Positions 35,833-46,885 of a DNA stretch of 64,000 bases are shown here, one piece after another. Origin of the DNA: Tipula vernalis. Taxonomy: Eukaryota > Arthropoda > Insecta > Diptera > Tipulidae. Location of the stretch: the NCBI GenBank assembly GCA_958295665.1, contig OY282558.1, forward strand, positions 335,765,106 through 335,829,105. The letters are read 5' to 3'. Position numbers and translations under genes: made by a program. Under the pieces are notes generated by a model, which worked only from the letters and a program-made list of their open reading frames with translations, was not told the origin of the DNA and ran no database searches. Position 1 is the stretch's first letter; every line of letters starts with the position of its first letter.

Positions 35833-35977
35833 AGACAAAAACGGAATATGTGATTCCATCCAACTTTGTTATATGAAGTTATATGGAAATTTTAATGGTT
35901 GGAAAATCTATTTCCATATAACTTTATAAAACAAATTTTTGTTGTATGGAATCACATACTATATTCCATTTTAGTCT
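35833..35977. mobile_element. Short palindromic MITE
   Basis: agacaaaaacggaatatgtg, attccat and gttatatgaagttatatgg are mirrored by ccatataactttataaaac, atggaatcacata and attccattttagtct. The stem arms are about 60 bp around a ~28-bp loop. About 145 bp, no coding capacity. Confidence 0.65.
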
Positions 35978-36098
35978 GCTAGAGCACAGCATCCTATCGT
36001 CATAAATTATGTGTTATATTAAGCGTTTCCTTCATAAAGTTACAACAAGAATTACATTGAATAAAGCACTGTGTGAAATAGTTAAACAAAAAGAAAAA

Positions 36099-36359
36099 AA
36101 AATGGAGATGTGGCCAACACACGACTTTCTTTTACTAACAGAGAATTTTGAGCAATTTTATTTTTTTTTAATTTTTAATTTTTTATTTTTATTTGTTTTT
36201 AATTTTTGGAAACATTTTGTATTAAGTAATTTTTTGTAAACCTTATACTTTTTAAGATATTTGCAAAATAAATTTTCTGGACCAAGGGAGTGGCCACTTC
36301 CGGTTAGCCGATTTGGAGTAAAATTCACTGGGTCCTCCCAATTTATCAAAAAAGCTTAA
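36099..36359 (-). repeat. R1 copy c, first part (split by piggyBac)
   Basis: Matches copy b from aaaatggagatgtggccaac to atttatcaaaaaagcttaa. At that TTAA (36356-36359) the homology is interrupted by a piggyBac element and resumes at 39105. Confidence 0.9.
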
Positions 36360-39104
36360 CCCTTTCAGACCCGAACCTTCGTTTAAAAATTTAATCACTG
36401 TTTTTATGTGTTTTTTAGTTAATTTGGGGTCGTAGAATTCAAATATATCAATAAAATTACATTATGGCTACTGCCAAGAAAGTTACGGCGTGGCAACATA
36501 TGGTGCCAAATCGACCAAACAGTTACAAAGTAAAATGATAAGACAAAATAATTTTCAGTACTATTTATTTCAAGTTTTATTTTAAATAAAATCACATTTT
36601 AGTTATCAAATGTTATTTAACTTATTTCTAATAAAAATAAATTTAATTCAGTCTTACGTTTGCAAATAAAAGGAAGTAAAATCACAAATAAAATAAAAAG
36701 TTACAACAATTTCATAAATTAATTGAAAAATAACAAGTATGTTGTGCCTAAAAATTATTTAGTGTGGAATAATAAAAAACAATTATTTTTTCCAGTTATA
36801 CACAAATGCACTTTACATTTAATGCAGACAATTCTGGAGCGTGATGAACAGCTAAGTCGTTTACACCGATATGCGGAATGTGATTCCTTAAATTTTGGTA
36901 GATGGTTAAAGCCATCGAAACGAATATCTGCTACTGGCCTTACTTCATGACAACGGCGAACCGAATCGAGATCTAATTCTGAATCTTCGTTTAATCATTT
37001 CCTATTATGTAGTTGTACGTTGGTCAGACTATGGGCAACATTTAATTTAAATTCAACAAGGGTCAATGTGTCGTTAATTGTTAATTTGTTATCTTCGCAT
37101 TGCTTCTTGTATTCTAGATAACTAGCACATAGCGCAACATCAATAAAATGAGTCATTACACGAAGTGTCCATTTATTTGATTTAATAAATATGCGGTAGT
37201 AACTCATGTACTGGTCAAAGAGATCCACACCACCCATCCCACCATTGTACTTCTTTACAATTGTAGGCTACTAATCTCAACATACTTTTTATCTTTTTTG
37301 TCCCAACGTTTCACCTTTTCTAGTAGGCCTATCCCGCAATAGTTGGATGCTAGGTGCACTGATCTGTTATCTTGCCACTTCACCAATACAATATTACCAT
37401 CCCGATTGACAATTTCTTCAGCACTACCCCGCCCTTGCTTTTTCAATACCGAGTCTGTGCTAAAGTTTGGATTATTAAACCTATTAATTCTGATTGTGCC
37501 AGCTGCGTTAATTTGATTCTGCGAGAGTATTTCAAATAACTGATAACTGGAGAAAAAGTTATCAAAAAAGAGTGTGTGGCCTGGTAATTTAAGACGACTT
37601 ATTAAATGAAGCACCACTGCTGCGCCAAGACCTACACGCGCACGATCAAAACTTGAAATCTCCGTTTGTGTTCTCTGGTATAAAACAAAATCATAGGGAT
37701 ATCCTGATTTTCCACACAAAACAAATACTTTGAGACCCCAAGGACACGGTTTACCCTTAACATATTGCTTAATATTCAACCGACCTTTAAATGGTATTAT
37801 CTGTTCATCAACAGAAACAGTTTCTTCCACCGGAAATTCTAAGCATCGTCGTCGTACGCAGTTGATAAGTGGTCGAGTTTTTATAAATTTATCTTTACAA
37901 TCGAGCGGAATTGTTTCGTTATCAATAAAGTGTATATGAGACCTAAGCCAGAAAAATCTGTCCCTGGTCATAACTCGCGCAATTGATTGTATTTGCAATT
38001 CACGGCTCCAAAACATCCTACATCGCGGTAGTTTTATTACTCCCATTAGCAAATGTATTCCAAAAAGTTTCATTATTTCATTGGGTGTTGTATGTTTAAA
38101 ACTAGAGCGACCCTTTTGTATAGCGTACATGTTTGTATAAAGTGCAATTTCTTCATACATTTGCTGTGGTATATACTTTTCAAATATTTGTAAAGGCGTT
38201 CTGGATTCCATCGAAGTTTGAGTTGGCTCAGCTGTTTGAAAAATGAACGGTGCTGGTTCAAATGGACGTCGTCTCCAGCTATATCATTTTTTTCGGTGAT
38301 TTTATAATTATTTTGCCGATCTACAAATTCAATTTCGTTATGGCTGTTAAATAGGGGATATTCAGTTTGATCACCAACCACGCCTTCGCCCTCTGAGACG
38401 ATACTCGTATCTGCCAAATCATCATCGACTTCAAATCTCTCATTAACTTCTAATATTTCAATAGCATCACTATCTTTATGTTCGGGAACTTCGTCAATAT
38501 CTATTTCGCCGTCAACGTCTTCATCCAGCTCAATGTCAGATTCATTTGCCATAATAAGATCGGCGGCTTCTTGCAATGAGTAAAATTTTTTTCGTTGCGA
38601 CATTTTACCTACAAATGCATACAGAATTCTAATGTAATGTTATGTTACTTGTTACGTTTCACTCGATTTGGCAACAAATGATGACATGGCAACATATGTT
38701 GCCATTACACATCAATATATTTGGCAACATTTGTGGTCATGACAATTTTATAATTTATTCAAAAGCAAGTGACAAATATTTCGATATTTTATCGATTATA
38801 TAACAAAAAACTGTTAACAAAACTAAATAAATACAATAGTCTTCAAAAAACAAAATTATAATAACATAAATAGCCAATAAAACTTACGGTTTTCAACAGT
38901 TCAAACTTTTTCGGTCCGTGTCACACTAAAATCACTAATATACTAATTTTTTGTACATTTGGAGGGAAAAATGACAACCAAACGACATTATATTATATTG
39001 AAGAAAGAGACAATAGGATAAAAATGTGTGAAAAAGCAAATGTAATAGCTTAAACAATAAGGAATAGGCCTTGGCAACATATGTTGCCGCAAGGTCCCAA
39101 AGGG
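36360..39104 (-). mobile_element. piggyBac-like element, 2745 bp, inserted in R1
   Basis: Starts ccctttcagacc directly after TTAA and ends ggtcccaaaggg, giving CCCTTTnnGACC inverted tips. R1 sequence resumes at 39105 with atctgaagtttcag, matching the ttctgaactttcag that follows TTAA in copy b, so the right TTAA copy has been lost. Subterminal palindromes around ggcaacatatgttgcc occur near 36492 (variant), 38690 and 39073. It contains one transposase gene on the minus strand. Confidence 0.9.
36790..38603 (-). pseudogene. piggyBac transposase (DDE_Tnp_1_7), three lesions
   Basis: ATG at 38603 opens an acidic N-terminus (DIELDEDVDGEIDIDEVP), normal for the family. A frameshift near 38285 leads to the main frame (38270-37255): FEKYIPQQMYEEIALYTNMY, LFGIHLLMGVIKLPR, SVDEQIIPFKGR (first catalytic Asp) and TLFFDNFFSSYQLFEIL (second). 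A second shift near 37250 precedes GGMGGVDLFDQYMSYYR (third Asp) at 37237. An in-frame TGA at 36995-36997 follows. The reading then continues through a Cys-rich C-terminal zinc module (CKRLSC, CIKCKVHLC) to about 36790. The three catalytic Asp codons are kept. Piggybac-type transposases excise precisely and target TTAA. Confidence 0.92.
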
Positions 39105-39425
39105 ATCTGAAGTTTCAGTTCGATTGGTTAAACCATCTGGGCTGTAGAGAGGACACAGACAGACTGACAGACTGACAGACTGACAGACTGACAGACTGAC
39201 AGACTGACAGACTGACAGACTGACAGACTGACAGACTGACAGACTGACAGACTGACAGACTGACAGACTGACAGACTGACAGACTGACAGACTGACAGAC
39301 TGACAGACAGACAGACAGACACCATTTCGAAACCCACTTTTTCGGACTCAGGGGACCTCAAAACAAATAAATCTCTAAAAATCTCAAGGTCCAAAATTTT
39401 CATGATTACTATACTTTATTTTAAA
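39105..39425 (-). repeat. R1 copy c, second part, with expanded microsatellite
   Basis: Continues R1 from the piggyBac boundary through aaccatctgggctgtagaga, a long microsatellite, then ggactcaggggacctcaaaa to catgattactatactttatt. Together with 36099-36359 it makes a full R1 copy. Confidence 0.9.
39158..39322. repeat. (GACAGACT)n microsatellite
   Basis: About 20 near-perfect 8-bp units of gacagact at the position where copies a and b carry only a few. The SVCQSVSL-type peptide it can encode in one frame is an artefact. Confidence 0.95.
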
Positions 39426-39449
39426 AGAAAGTAAAAGTATTCGATCAAG

Positions 39450-39975
39450 CTATTCTTTAGTACCGAGTATTCTTTCGCTTTGCATTAATTACTGCATGCA
39501 GTCGACTTTTCATAGATTTTACAAGTTTATTTGTGGTAATACTCGTAAGATTGTTTCATTCAATCATAATTACATCCTTTAACTGACCTTTCGATTCAAT
39601 TTCGTAGGTTCTAATGCGCCGCTCAAGTTCATCCCTTAGGTGCTCAATCGGATTGAGCGCCCCCCTGTGGGGGATGTGGCAATACTGTCTTGGCATTGTA
39701 TAATAAATATTCCCTCACTAGAAATGAGGAATGTTTGGGATCATTATTGTGTTCGAACACAAAATCGTTTCCCAATCTCAATTTGTCAGCGCTTTTCTTC
39801 ATATTTTGTTTCAAGATATCCGTATATCCAAACCTAATATGTACAATAATTATTTAAAAATAGTAAAACATAGCATAAATATGTTAATAAATTACCTATT
39901 CATTGTTGATTCTATGAAAACTAGCTCTCCTACTCCTGAAGCAGCCATACAACCCCACACCATCAATTAAAAAGT
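39450..39975 (-). pseudogene. Tc1-like transposase relic, C-terminal half
   Basis: Minus-strand blocks are LMVWGCMAASGVGELVFI at about 39960-39905, an eroded middle, then NPIEHLRDELERRIR at about 39655-39610 (third catalytic region NPIEHLW type). Last come KLVKSMKSRLHAVINAKRK at about 39525-39470. Stops and frame breaks throughout; the DNDPKHT region is not readable. Confidence 0.8.
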
Positions 39976-39979
39976 TGTG

Positions 39980-41120
39980 ACATTCTCAGGACTGGTCCAA
40001 AAAGTCGGTAATTAGTGAATAGTGAGCCGATATGCAAAAAATCAATCCGGGGACGTAAACAACGCACGGGAGCATACAAATTAAATCTGGCAAGCAAACC
40101 AGCAATATATATAGAGAATTCAATGCATCGCCATTGAATATCGCAGCCACTCTATCCCATCGATGATCTAATGTTTGTAAACCTAGTAAAGCACAGCGAT
40201 CTGGGTCGTAAGGTGGAAGGACGTACCGTTTGATTATTTCCCATGGTAAATTTCGAACACTTTCTATTCTGGCAGAATGATACTGATCAAATGGTGACCA
40301 AACTTGAGAGACATATTCCAAAATAGAACGAACGAGGCCTCCAAACAGCCATTTTAATGTTAGCAGATCACAGAATAAATCTCATCATTATGTAAGCTTT
40401 AGAAATAATATAATCAATTTGCTTCATGAAATTGTGTCTTGCAATTGCTCACCTCATACTGTCAGACTCACTATAAACAGGTGTAAATATTTTTATATCG
40501 TTCGCCAACAAGAGACAATAGGCGAACTCAAAACACTCCATTACATCACAAATAAATAATGAAAATAATAGTGGTCCAAGATGACTCCCTTGGGGAAACC
40601 CGAGGTAACACGAACCCTACGTCAGGACGAATAATTTCGATGGTATGAATGCAACCATTCAATAGGAATGAATTCGCATTTATATTTTTCCAACTTCTTA
40701 TCAAAATTGAAATATCAATTTTGTCAAAGGCCTTTGCAAAATCCGAACATGTGTTCCGAAAGTAGGTGTGTACAAAAGCAAACCAGGTTTGTAACCGTCG
40801 ACCTACCAGAATGTAATCCGTATGCGCAGATGAAATGAAAGTTATTAAATGGATAAGCAGGTTTTTGTGCACCATGGCATCAAAAAGCTTTGGTATGGTA
40901 GCACTCTGGATAAAATCCAGGAGGGACATCCTTGCAAGCGTCTTCCATTGTAAAATGAATCTGGTTAAATTCCATTTTATTTCGACCGTTGCGGAACCTA
41001 GCACGTGATAAATGGAATGGTTCATAAATCAATTCAAAAAAAAAAAATCGCGAACAGATTTGAAATATCCGTTGACTGGCTGGTAAAAAAACTCTGAAAA
41101 GTCATTCGTAAAGAAATCCC
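39980..41120 (-). pseudogene. LINE reverse transcriptase relic (jockey-type), 3' part
   Basis: Minus-strand order is an RT lead-in (IPKLFDAMVHKNLLIHL), then motif A SDFAKAFDKIDISILIR at about 40735. A degraded PQGSHLGP block follows near 40590 and a degraded DD region near 40500. The C-terminal domain at 40321-39986 reads YVSQVWSPFDQYHSARIES, PPYDPDRCALLGLQTLDHR. The order and wording match non-LTR retrotransposon ORF2 C-termini. At least three frame changes. It directly abuts the Tc1 relic at 39975. Confidence 0.85.
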
Positions 41121-41689
41121 TATTTTTACCGTTCACAAAAATCCAATATTATTTATGATTCGAAGTCAATTCCTCTTCAATCCGCAACATATAGTTATTA
41201 TATAAAAACCACCCCCATCCCAGTAATCCAAAACCCCTTAACCCTATACACCCATAACCCTACAACTCGTAAATGCGACCAAAAATGGTGGACAGTTAAA
41301 ACTCCACAACACCACACTTCTATAAGTCCATCACCTTTCAACTTGTATCCATATAACCCTAAAATGCAATAGTAAATATACTTGCACGTAAGACTTGAGT
41401 TCTGAGTCTGACAGTTTTGCCGTGTGTCGGCATTCAGGACACCTCCACGCGGTGACGGTAAATGCGATAATTACGATTCGTAAGTAAATGTACTTGCACG
41501 TAAGTGTCGGCATCCAGGTCATCTCCACGCAGTGACGGTGGACAGCGGAGTTGTTCCGCGATCAGCCAAAGTCCCTGGATCGTGCCGCTCATGCCGTCAT
41601 GGTCGGCACACGGGGAAGTACGATGCAGGGTGAGTTAGCGGCCCGCAGGCGTCGTCATCAAACGAGCTTAATGACTTGTTCCGAGATGC
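41121..41689. other. C-rich tract and GC-rich segment, no gene
   Basis: About 41210-41360 has recurring aaccctat/ataaccct phrases on the plus strand. About 41400-41545 contains a direct near-duplicate (gtcggcattcaggacacctc / gtcggcatccaggtcatctc). About 41540-41690 is GC-richer than anything around it and leads into the fossil gene that follows. Confidence 0.5.
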
Positions 41690-43290
41690 TGGACTTTCAA
41701 AAGAAATTTCTGAACTAATGGAGTCAAGATAAAAAGAGAAAAATTGCCCAGCCCCAGGAACTTGTATAACTTTTTATCGCGAAAGAGATATCCAATTTAG
41801 AAAATATTTTACAGACGTAAAAAATTTAATTTATTGTAACAATATGGAAGCACTAATAAATGAGTCTAATGTTTCTTATGAAGCTAATGACTGGCGTTTA
41901 TTCATAGATTCTTCAAGACGTAGTTCAAAAGTAGTATTGCTTCATAATGGCCACCATCTTGCCCCGCTATCTGTTGATCATTGAGTTGTGATAAATGAGG
42001 AGTACCACAACCTTTGCTTGCTTCCTATTCGAAAAATTAGATTACAACACTAGTGGGAAATATGTGAAAATCCATGAGGAAATAAACTTCCATGGGTTTT
42101 CTATCTGAATGGGACAGCCGAACTCGTGCCGAACATTATGTGAAAAAGGATTGGCCAATTAGAAACAATTTAACTTCAGGATCTAAAAATATCATAAAAC
42201 AGAGTCTAATACCAACAGATAACGTAATCCTTCCAGCAATGAAAATTACGGAGAACAAAGCTTTTACGTATACATTTATTTCTAAACTGTCTGATGCGAA
42301 AATAAGAAATGGTGAACTTTTGAAAGACAATAATTTCCAAAAAAGAATGACTAAGGTGGAAGAAGCAGCTTAAAACTAAACAATTTTAAAAATATAGGAT
42401 GCCTAATGAATCTAAAGCTGCAATTTCGTTATTCTCATATTGAGTACTTTCCTGAAAATTTAGGTGATTTTAGTGAAGAGCACCAGGATTTAAAAGATAT
42501 TGAAAAGAGATATCAGGGTGTTTGGTATAGCCATATGTTGGGAGATCACTGTTGGTCTTTGAAGAGAGACACGTCAAATCAACACAAAACAAAAGCACTA
42601 CGAAGGTCATTTACAAATAAACGAACGCGTTATCACTTTAAAACCGAAAACACATGAAATGGCTACTTACAAATTCGTAAAGCTGTGAGAGTCGTGAGAG
42701 GCGAGAATACTCACGTAAATCAAGCACCCCAAAGGGAACGGAAGCTTGCTACGTCCAAGTCGTTGTTCCTGGGTATCGCTATAAAAGTAGGTTATTACAA
42801 TGCAGGAAATCTTGACCTTATTGAGTATTCAAATTATAGTTTTGGAGACCCAAAGTTTATGAGAAATAAGGTTAAATATTTGGTTCAAACTTTCTGCTAA
42901 ACAAGAATTAAGTCTCGAGCAAAAGTTTTGATTGTAGCTTTTGAAGGCTCACTTGTAAGTCTTTTTGTTGCTACGGTTGTGGGGCTATAAGGTTATGGAA
43001 TTCCTGGGTTATAGGGGGGATGTGGAGTTATACATGATTCGGAGTTATATTGTGACATGCAATTTTCTTATGTTACATTACAGGATTGTGGGGTTTATGG
43101 GTTTTGAAGTTATGAAGTGATGGACGTCTGGAATTATAAAGCTAAAACTCTCCGCGAATGAGGTTTGAGTTTTGCGTGTTAGTTTTTTTTATTTTTTTGC
43201 TGCATTTTTTGAGGTTATAGGTTTTAGGGTTATAGGTTATCGATCTCAAGGTTATTGAGCTATGAAGGTATAGGGTTATAAGGTTTAAGC
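41180..43290. mobile_element. Candidate element bounded by inverted GGTTATAGGG-like tracts
   Basis: C-rich text (cccttaaccctata, ccataaccctaca, atataaccct) at 41180-41360 faces G-rich text (ctataaggttatgg, gggttatagggg, ttagggttataggttat) at 42970-43290. The fossil gene at 41690-42660 lies between. The tracts are low-complexity and not exact mirror images, so this is a suggestion rather than a proven pair of termini. Confidence 0.4.
41690..42660 (+). pseudogene. Fossil of a multicopy arthropod protein family of unknown function
   Basis: Plus-strand blocks fit a protein that I remember as recurring in many copies in insect gene predictions; I know no named domain. Order: NDLFRDAGLSKEISELMESR, then a CITFYRERD-type block and NLIYCNNMEALI. 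Next come DWRLFIDSSRRSSKVVLLHNG (41890-41950) and FLSEWDSRTRAEHYVKKDWP (42095-42155). Then ILPAMKIT, KIRNGELLKDNNF, SHIEYFPENLGDFSEEHQD (42430-42490) and EKRYQGVWYSHMLGDHCWSLKR. Several stops and shifts and an internal deletion near 42360. The family is probably carried by a mobile element; see the inverted tracts at 41180-43290. Confidence 0.6.
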
Positions 43291-45831
43291 GATGATATTG
43301 TTGAGTTTTATTGTTTCAAGCTGTTTTTTTAGGTTAGACAAAAAAGCTGACGTAATGGGACAAAACAGGTTTCGGATTTGGTTTCAGCTACCTAAAAACA
43401 TATAATCCACTTGGTCTGATTTAAGGAACCCTCTACTCATTTTTTTTTTTTGTGGTCCTGTGTAATTTATCCACTGCACCCTTTATTAAAATATGTTAGC
43501 TAAACTGCATTGTAAATCAGTCTTGAATTTAGTTTGCTTAAAAGCATTAAAATAAGAAGGTGTGGATATATTATTAAAAGAAAAAGCAGAAGAAAGAAAG
43601 AAAAATTGGGAGTTGCACTACGCTATAGTATGTTCGGTTATTATCACCTTTTGGAAAAATTAAAATTAATTTTCTGCTTCAAGACAAAAGATTAAGAATA
43701 CCACGAATTTTCCCTCTATTATTATTCTAAAAGTAACAATAATCACAGCATAGTAATATACTTTGTTTCGCTAGAAATTTTCAAAATGAATATAATTAAA
43801 AAAAAATTAAAAAAAAATTGGACGCCTTCAATAAAAGCGACAACATTGCTCAATTAAACTAAGAAGATTTAGATATTATTTTCAAATTTATTAAATGTAT
43901 TTACTTTTAAGCTCTTGTTTGTAAACGAAAACAAAGTTATTAATAAATATTATTCCCCCCAACCAATAAAGATAAAGAATTATTCGCGCTGCCTTCATTC
44001 AGTAATTATTAAAACATTGAATAATTTTGGTAGTGGAAGCCATAATATTTAAAAATAAAAATAAAAAATTCGCGGTATTACTTTCGCTCAACGTGATGAA
44101 ACCGATCATCCTAATAATTAAATCCCATAATTTAATTTCATAGCATAATTCCAAATTGTAATAAAACTCTCATTTTACTTAACTACAAAATGTTTTTGAA
44201 TGAAAAATAAAAAAATGTTTAAATTAATAAAACGTATAATGTACATTTAAATTATCTTTTTAATGGTGTACATACTGTACATAGAATATATAGCAAAGCT
44301 GCAAAGAATACAACTTTACTGTTGGTACAATACTTTTTGTTCAGCTTTGTATTTATAATACTACTATCTACTACGTAAGATATATTTTATATAGGGGCTA
44401 AATTTGAAACGTAACAAAAAATTATAAAACTGGAAAATTAAAAAGAAAACAAACGAAAATAATGAAAAGCACAAAAACGTAACGGAAGGAAGGAAGGAAA
44501 GTAAGAAAAACATTTAACAACTTTTTTTTTTAATGTAGCATAATTAATTTTGGTTACTTTATATTTTCATATTTTTTTTTTTTGTTAACTGGAAACTTCC
44601 CCGTCAGCATAGTTTTCGTTGCGAAACAATGGAAGAATGTTTTTCAAAAAACAACGATGTTTGCTAGTTTAGTTCAAATAAAATAATTGATTGGCAAACA
44701 AAATATTGAAGAAACATTTTGCATTTGTTACAAATTAACAAAATTTCTTATCTTATCAAACTGTGTAAAGACGTACTTTTACATAAATATAAATTATCCT
44801 AGTCAAGTTTATCGTGTTTTTGTTTCTTTTTCCCAATAAAAAATGTAAACAATAAACTAGTTAAAAAGAATTGAAATTAATTATCTTAAAATTTTTGAGT
44901 TGTGTTTAAAAGATAACAACATTTAATTTATAAGACAAAATTAACTTTAAGCCAAAATATAAATAACAGATTTAAAAGATTAAGGACGGTTGTTTGTATA
45001 CATTTATATATTGATATCATTTTTAATCCCCTGTATAAATAATTTTGATTAATATTCTAAAACTTAAATTGACTTTGAATTAATTAAACTGAAAAAAAAA
45101 ACTTTGTGGAGACGGTCATTAGATTATGAAAGAAAATTATAATTCCAGTTTTGTTTGTCATTCGAATGAGTTACGTTCCATTTAGAAACGACAAGTAAAA
45201 TCAACTTGAAAATTGCTTGGTAATCGTATTTTCTTTGTGAACAAAATTTAATAAATAAAACCTGGAATATTCAACAAAAATGTTGCTATATCAAAGCGAA
45301 TTTAATTTCCGTGGTCTGGTACTTTTTTGGGTCACGACTACAGCAAAAAATGTGTGAAGGAAATACGTTTTAGGTAAAAGGAAGTGATTATTTTTCGGCT
45401 GAAAAATGTTTATACTTTCTTTAAAGCACATAGTGAGCAACGACTTTCGTCATTAGTAGATAGTGTAAAAAGTTGGGAGTGAAAAAATCGCAAGAGAATT
45501 TCGAAGTATATTTTTTGTATTTTTTTCGTTTTGTGTTGCAAAAAATCACATCACTTGTATCAACGTTATCAATTTTAATGAAATTTTTGACTTTAAAGTG
45601 ATATGTCAATATGGGAACCTTTCGAAGATGAATTAACGACAACAATCTTAATTTGGTTACGTTTTGTTATAAAAAAACGTCACATAGAAATTTCATAAAA
45701 ATTATATTAAACGCGCAATATAAAATGGATATTGCTGTGACTATAATTATAATAAAAGGAGTCGATAGCTAGTCTGGGAACAGAATTTGAATTTAATAAA
45801 TTTTCTGATTGATTGATTGATTTATTGATTG
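43291..45831. other. No gene seen
   Basis: Very AT-rich spacer with homopolymers and ggaaggaaggaaag near 44486. Just before 45832 there is a (GATT)n run. The frame at 45421-45645 (minus) is unsupported. Confidence 0.5.
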
Positions 45832-46190
45832 ATTGTGAGTGTACGGCCAAGCATTATAGCAAGTCTCCCGGACTCCCGGGCACACACCGTACACCCGTTT
45901 ACACACAACAAAACCGAAGGATAGGATAGGATTATTAGTTGGGACAGACTCGACCCGGTTAAAGACACCAATGCGATCGATAGTTAGTAAATTAACGGCA
46001 CAAAAGACAACACAATTTAACTACATTTTTAGATGATCATCTCTCTGGAATCCAGGGCCGGATACTCAGGACTCCCTAAACCTAAATTAAAAAATGATTA
46101 ATGTTGTAATTTTCCCCTGTTCGCCTTTCATTAATTTACCCGATAAAATATTTAAGAAAATCTAAAATTACTAAGCTAAAATAATAATTA
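45832..46190. repeat. Direct repeat D1, first copy
   Basis: About 360 bp shared with 46512-46885: gagtgtacggccaagcatta, ccggactcccgggc, acaacaaaaccgaagga, gattattagttgggacagac, tcgacccggttaaagacacc, ctctctggaatccag and ccgataaaatatttaagaaa. Copies are roughly 90 percent alike by eye. Class unknown; no clear pol III boxes or terminal inverted repeats. Confidence 0.85.
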
Positions 46191-46196
46191 TAATTA

Positions 46197-46431
46197 CAGT
46201 AGAATTCGCTTATAGCGAACACTCAAGGGACATAATTTTGTTCACTATAGCCGGCTGTTCATTTTAATCAAACATTCGTTTACGTTTATAAACGTAGCTC
46301 TTTGTTTGTAGTGTATAAGAAAAAATAAGTGTCCGTGCAAATTCAAGGCACACAACTATATGACAAAACTATATGATCATTATAAGCGTTTGTTCGTTAT
46401 ATACATGGTTTGGTATAAACGGATTCTACTG
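46197..46431. mobile_element. pogo/Tigger-like MITE with TA duplication
   Basis: 235 bp from cagtagaattcgcttatagc to ...taaacggattctactg. The inverted tips share CAGTAGAATyCGyTTATA and both sides are TA (46195-46196 and 46432-46433). CAGT...TTATA tips are typical of pogo/Tigger elements. No coding capacity. It sits between the two D1 copies. Confidence 0.85.
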
Positions 46432-46511
46432 TATTATAAAAAACATCATTAAAACAAAATAAATACAAAATTAAATAAAATAAAGTTGAAATTAAACTTT
46501 CATGATTTATT

Positions 46512-46885
46512 ATGAGTGTACGACCAAGCATCATAGCAGGATCTGCCGGACTCCCGGGCCCATGCCGTATACCCGTACACACATAACAAAACCGAAGGAT
46601 TGGATAGGATTATTAGTTGGGACAGACTCGACCCGGTTACAGACACCAATGTGATCGATAGTTAGTAAATTATTAGTGTTATATATAATAAATAGGTTAG
46701 CACAAGACAGCACAATCTAACTACATTATTAGATGATCATTTCTCTGGAATCCAGCCCCGGATACTCAAGACTCCCTAAATTTAAATTAGGAATTATTAA
46801 TGTTGTAATTTCCCCCTGTCCGCCTTTCATTAATTTACCTGATAAAATATTTAAGAAAAATGAAAATTACTAAACTAAAATTACA
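46512..46885. repeat. Direct repeat D1, second copy
   Basis: Same family and orientation as 45832-46190. It carries a ~25-bp extra stretch (attagtgttatatataataa) near 46670 relative to the first copy. Confidence 0.85.

Noticed and set aside
39128..39403. Open frame with Ser-Val-Cys-Gln repeats
   Set aside because: It is translation of the (GACAGACT)n microsatellite inside repeat R1.
41210..41360. Telomere-like aaccctat tracts
   Set aside because: Units are irregular, isolated and paired with an inverted tract at 43 kb; insect telomere repeat (TTAGG)n is not present.
45421..45645. 74-codon minus-strand frame
   Set aside because: Lys/Ile/Asn-rich, no motif, in plain AT-rich spacer.
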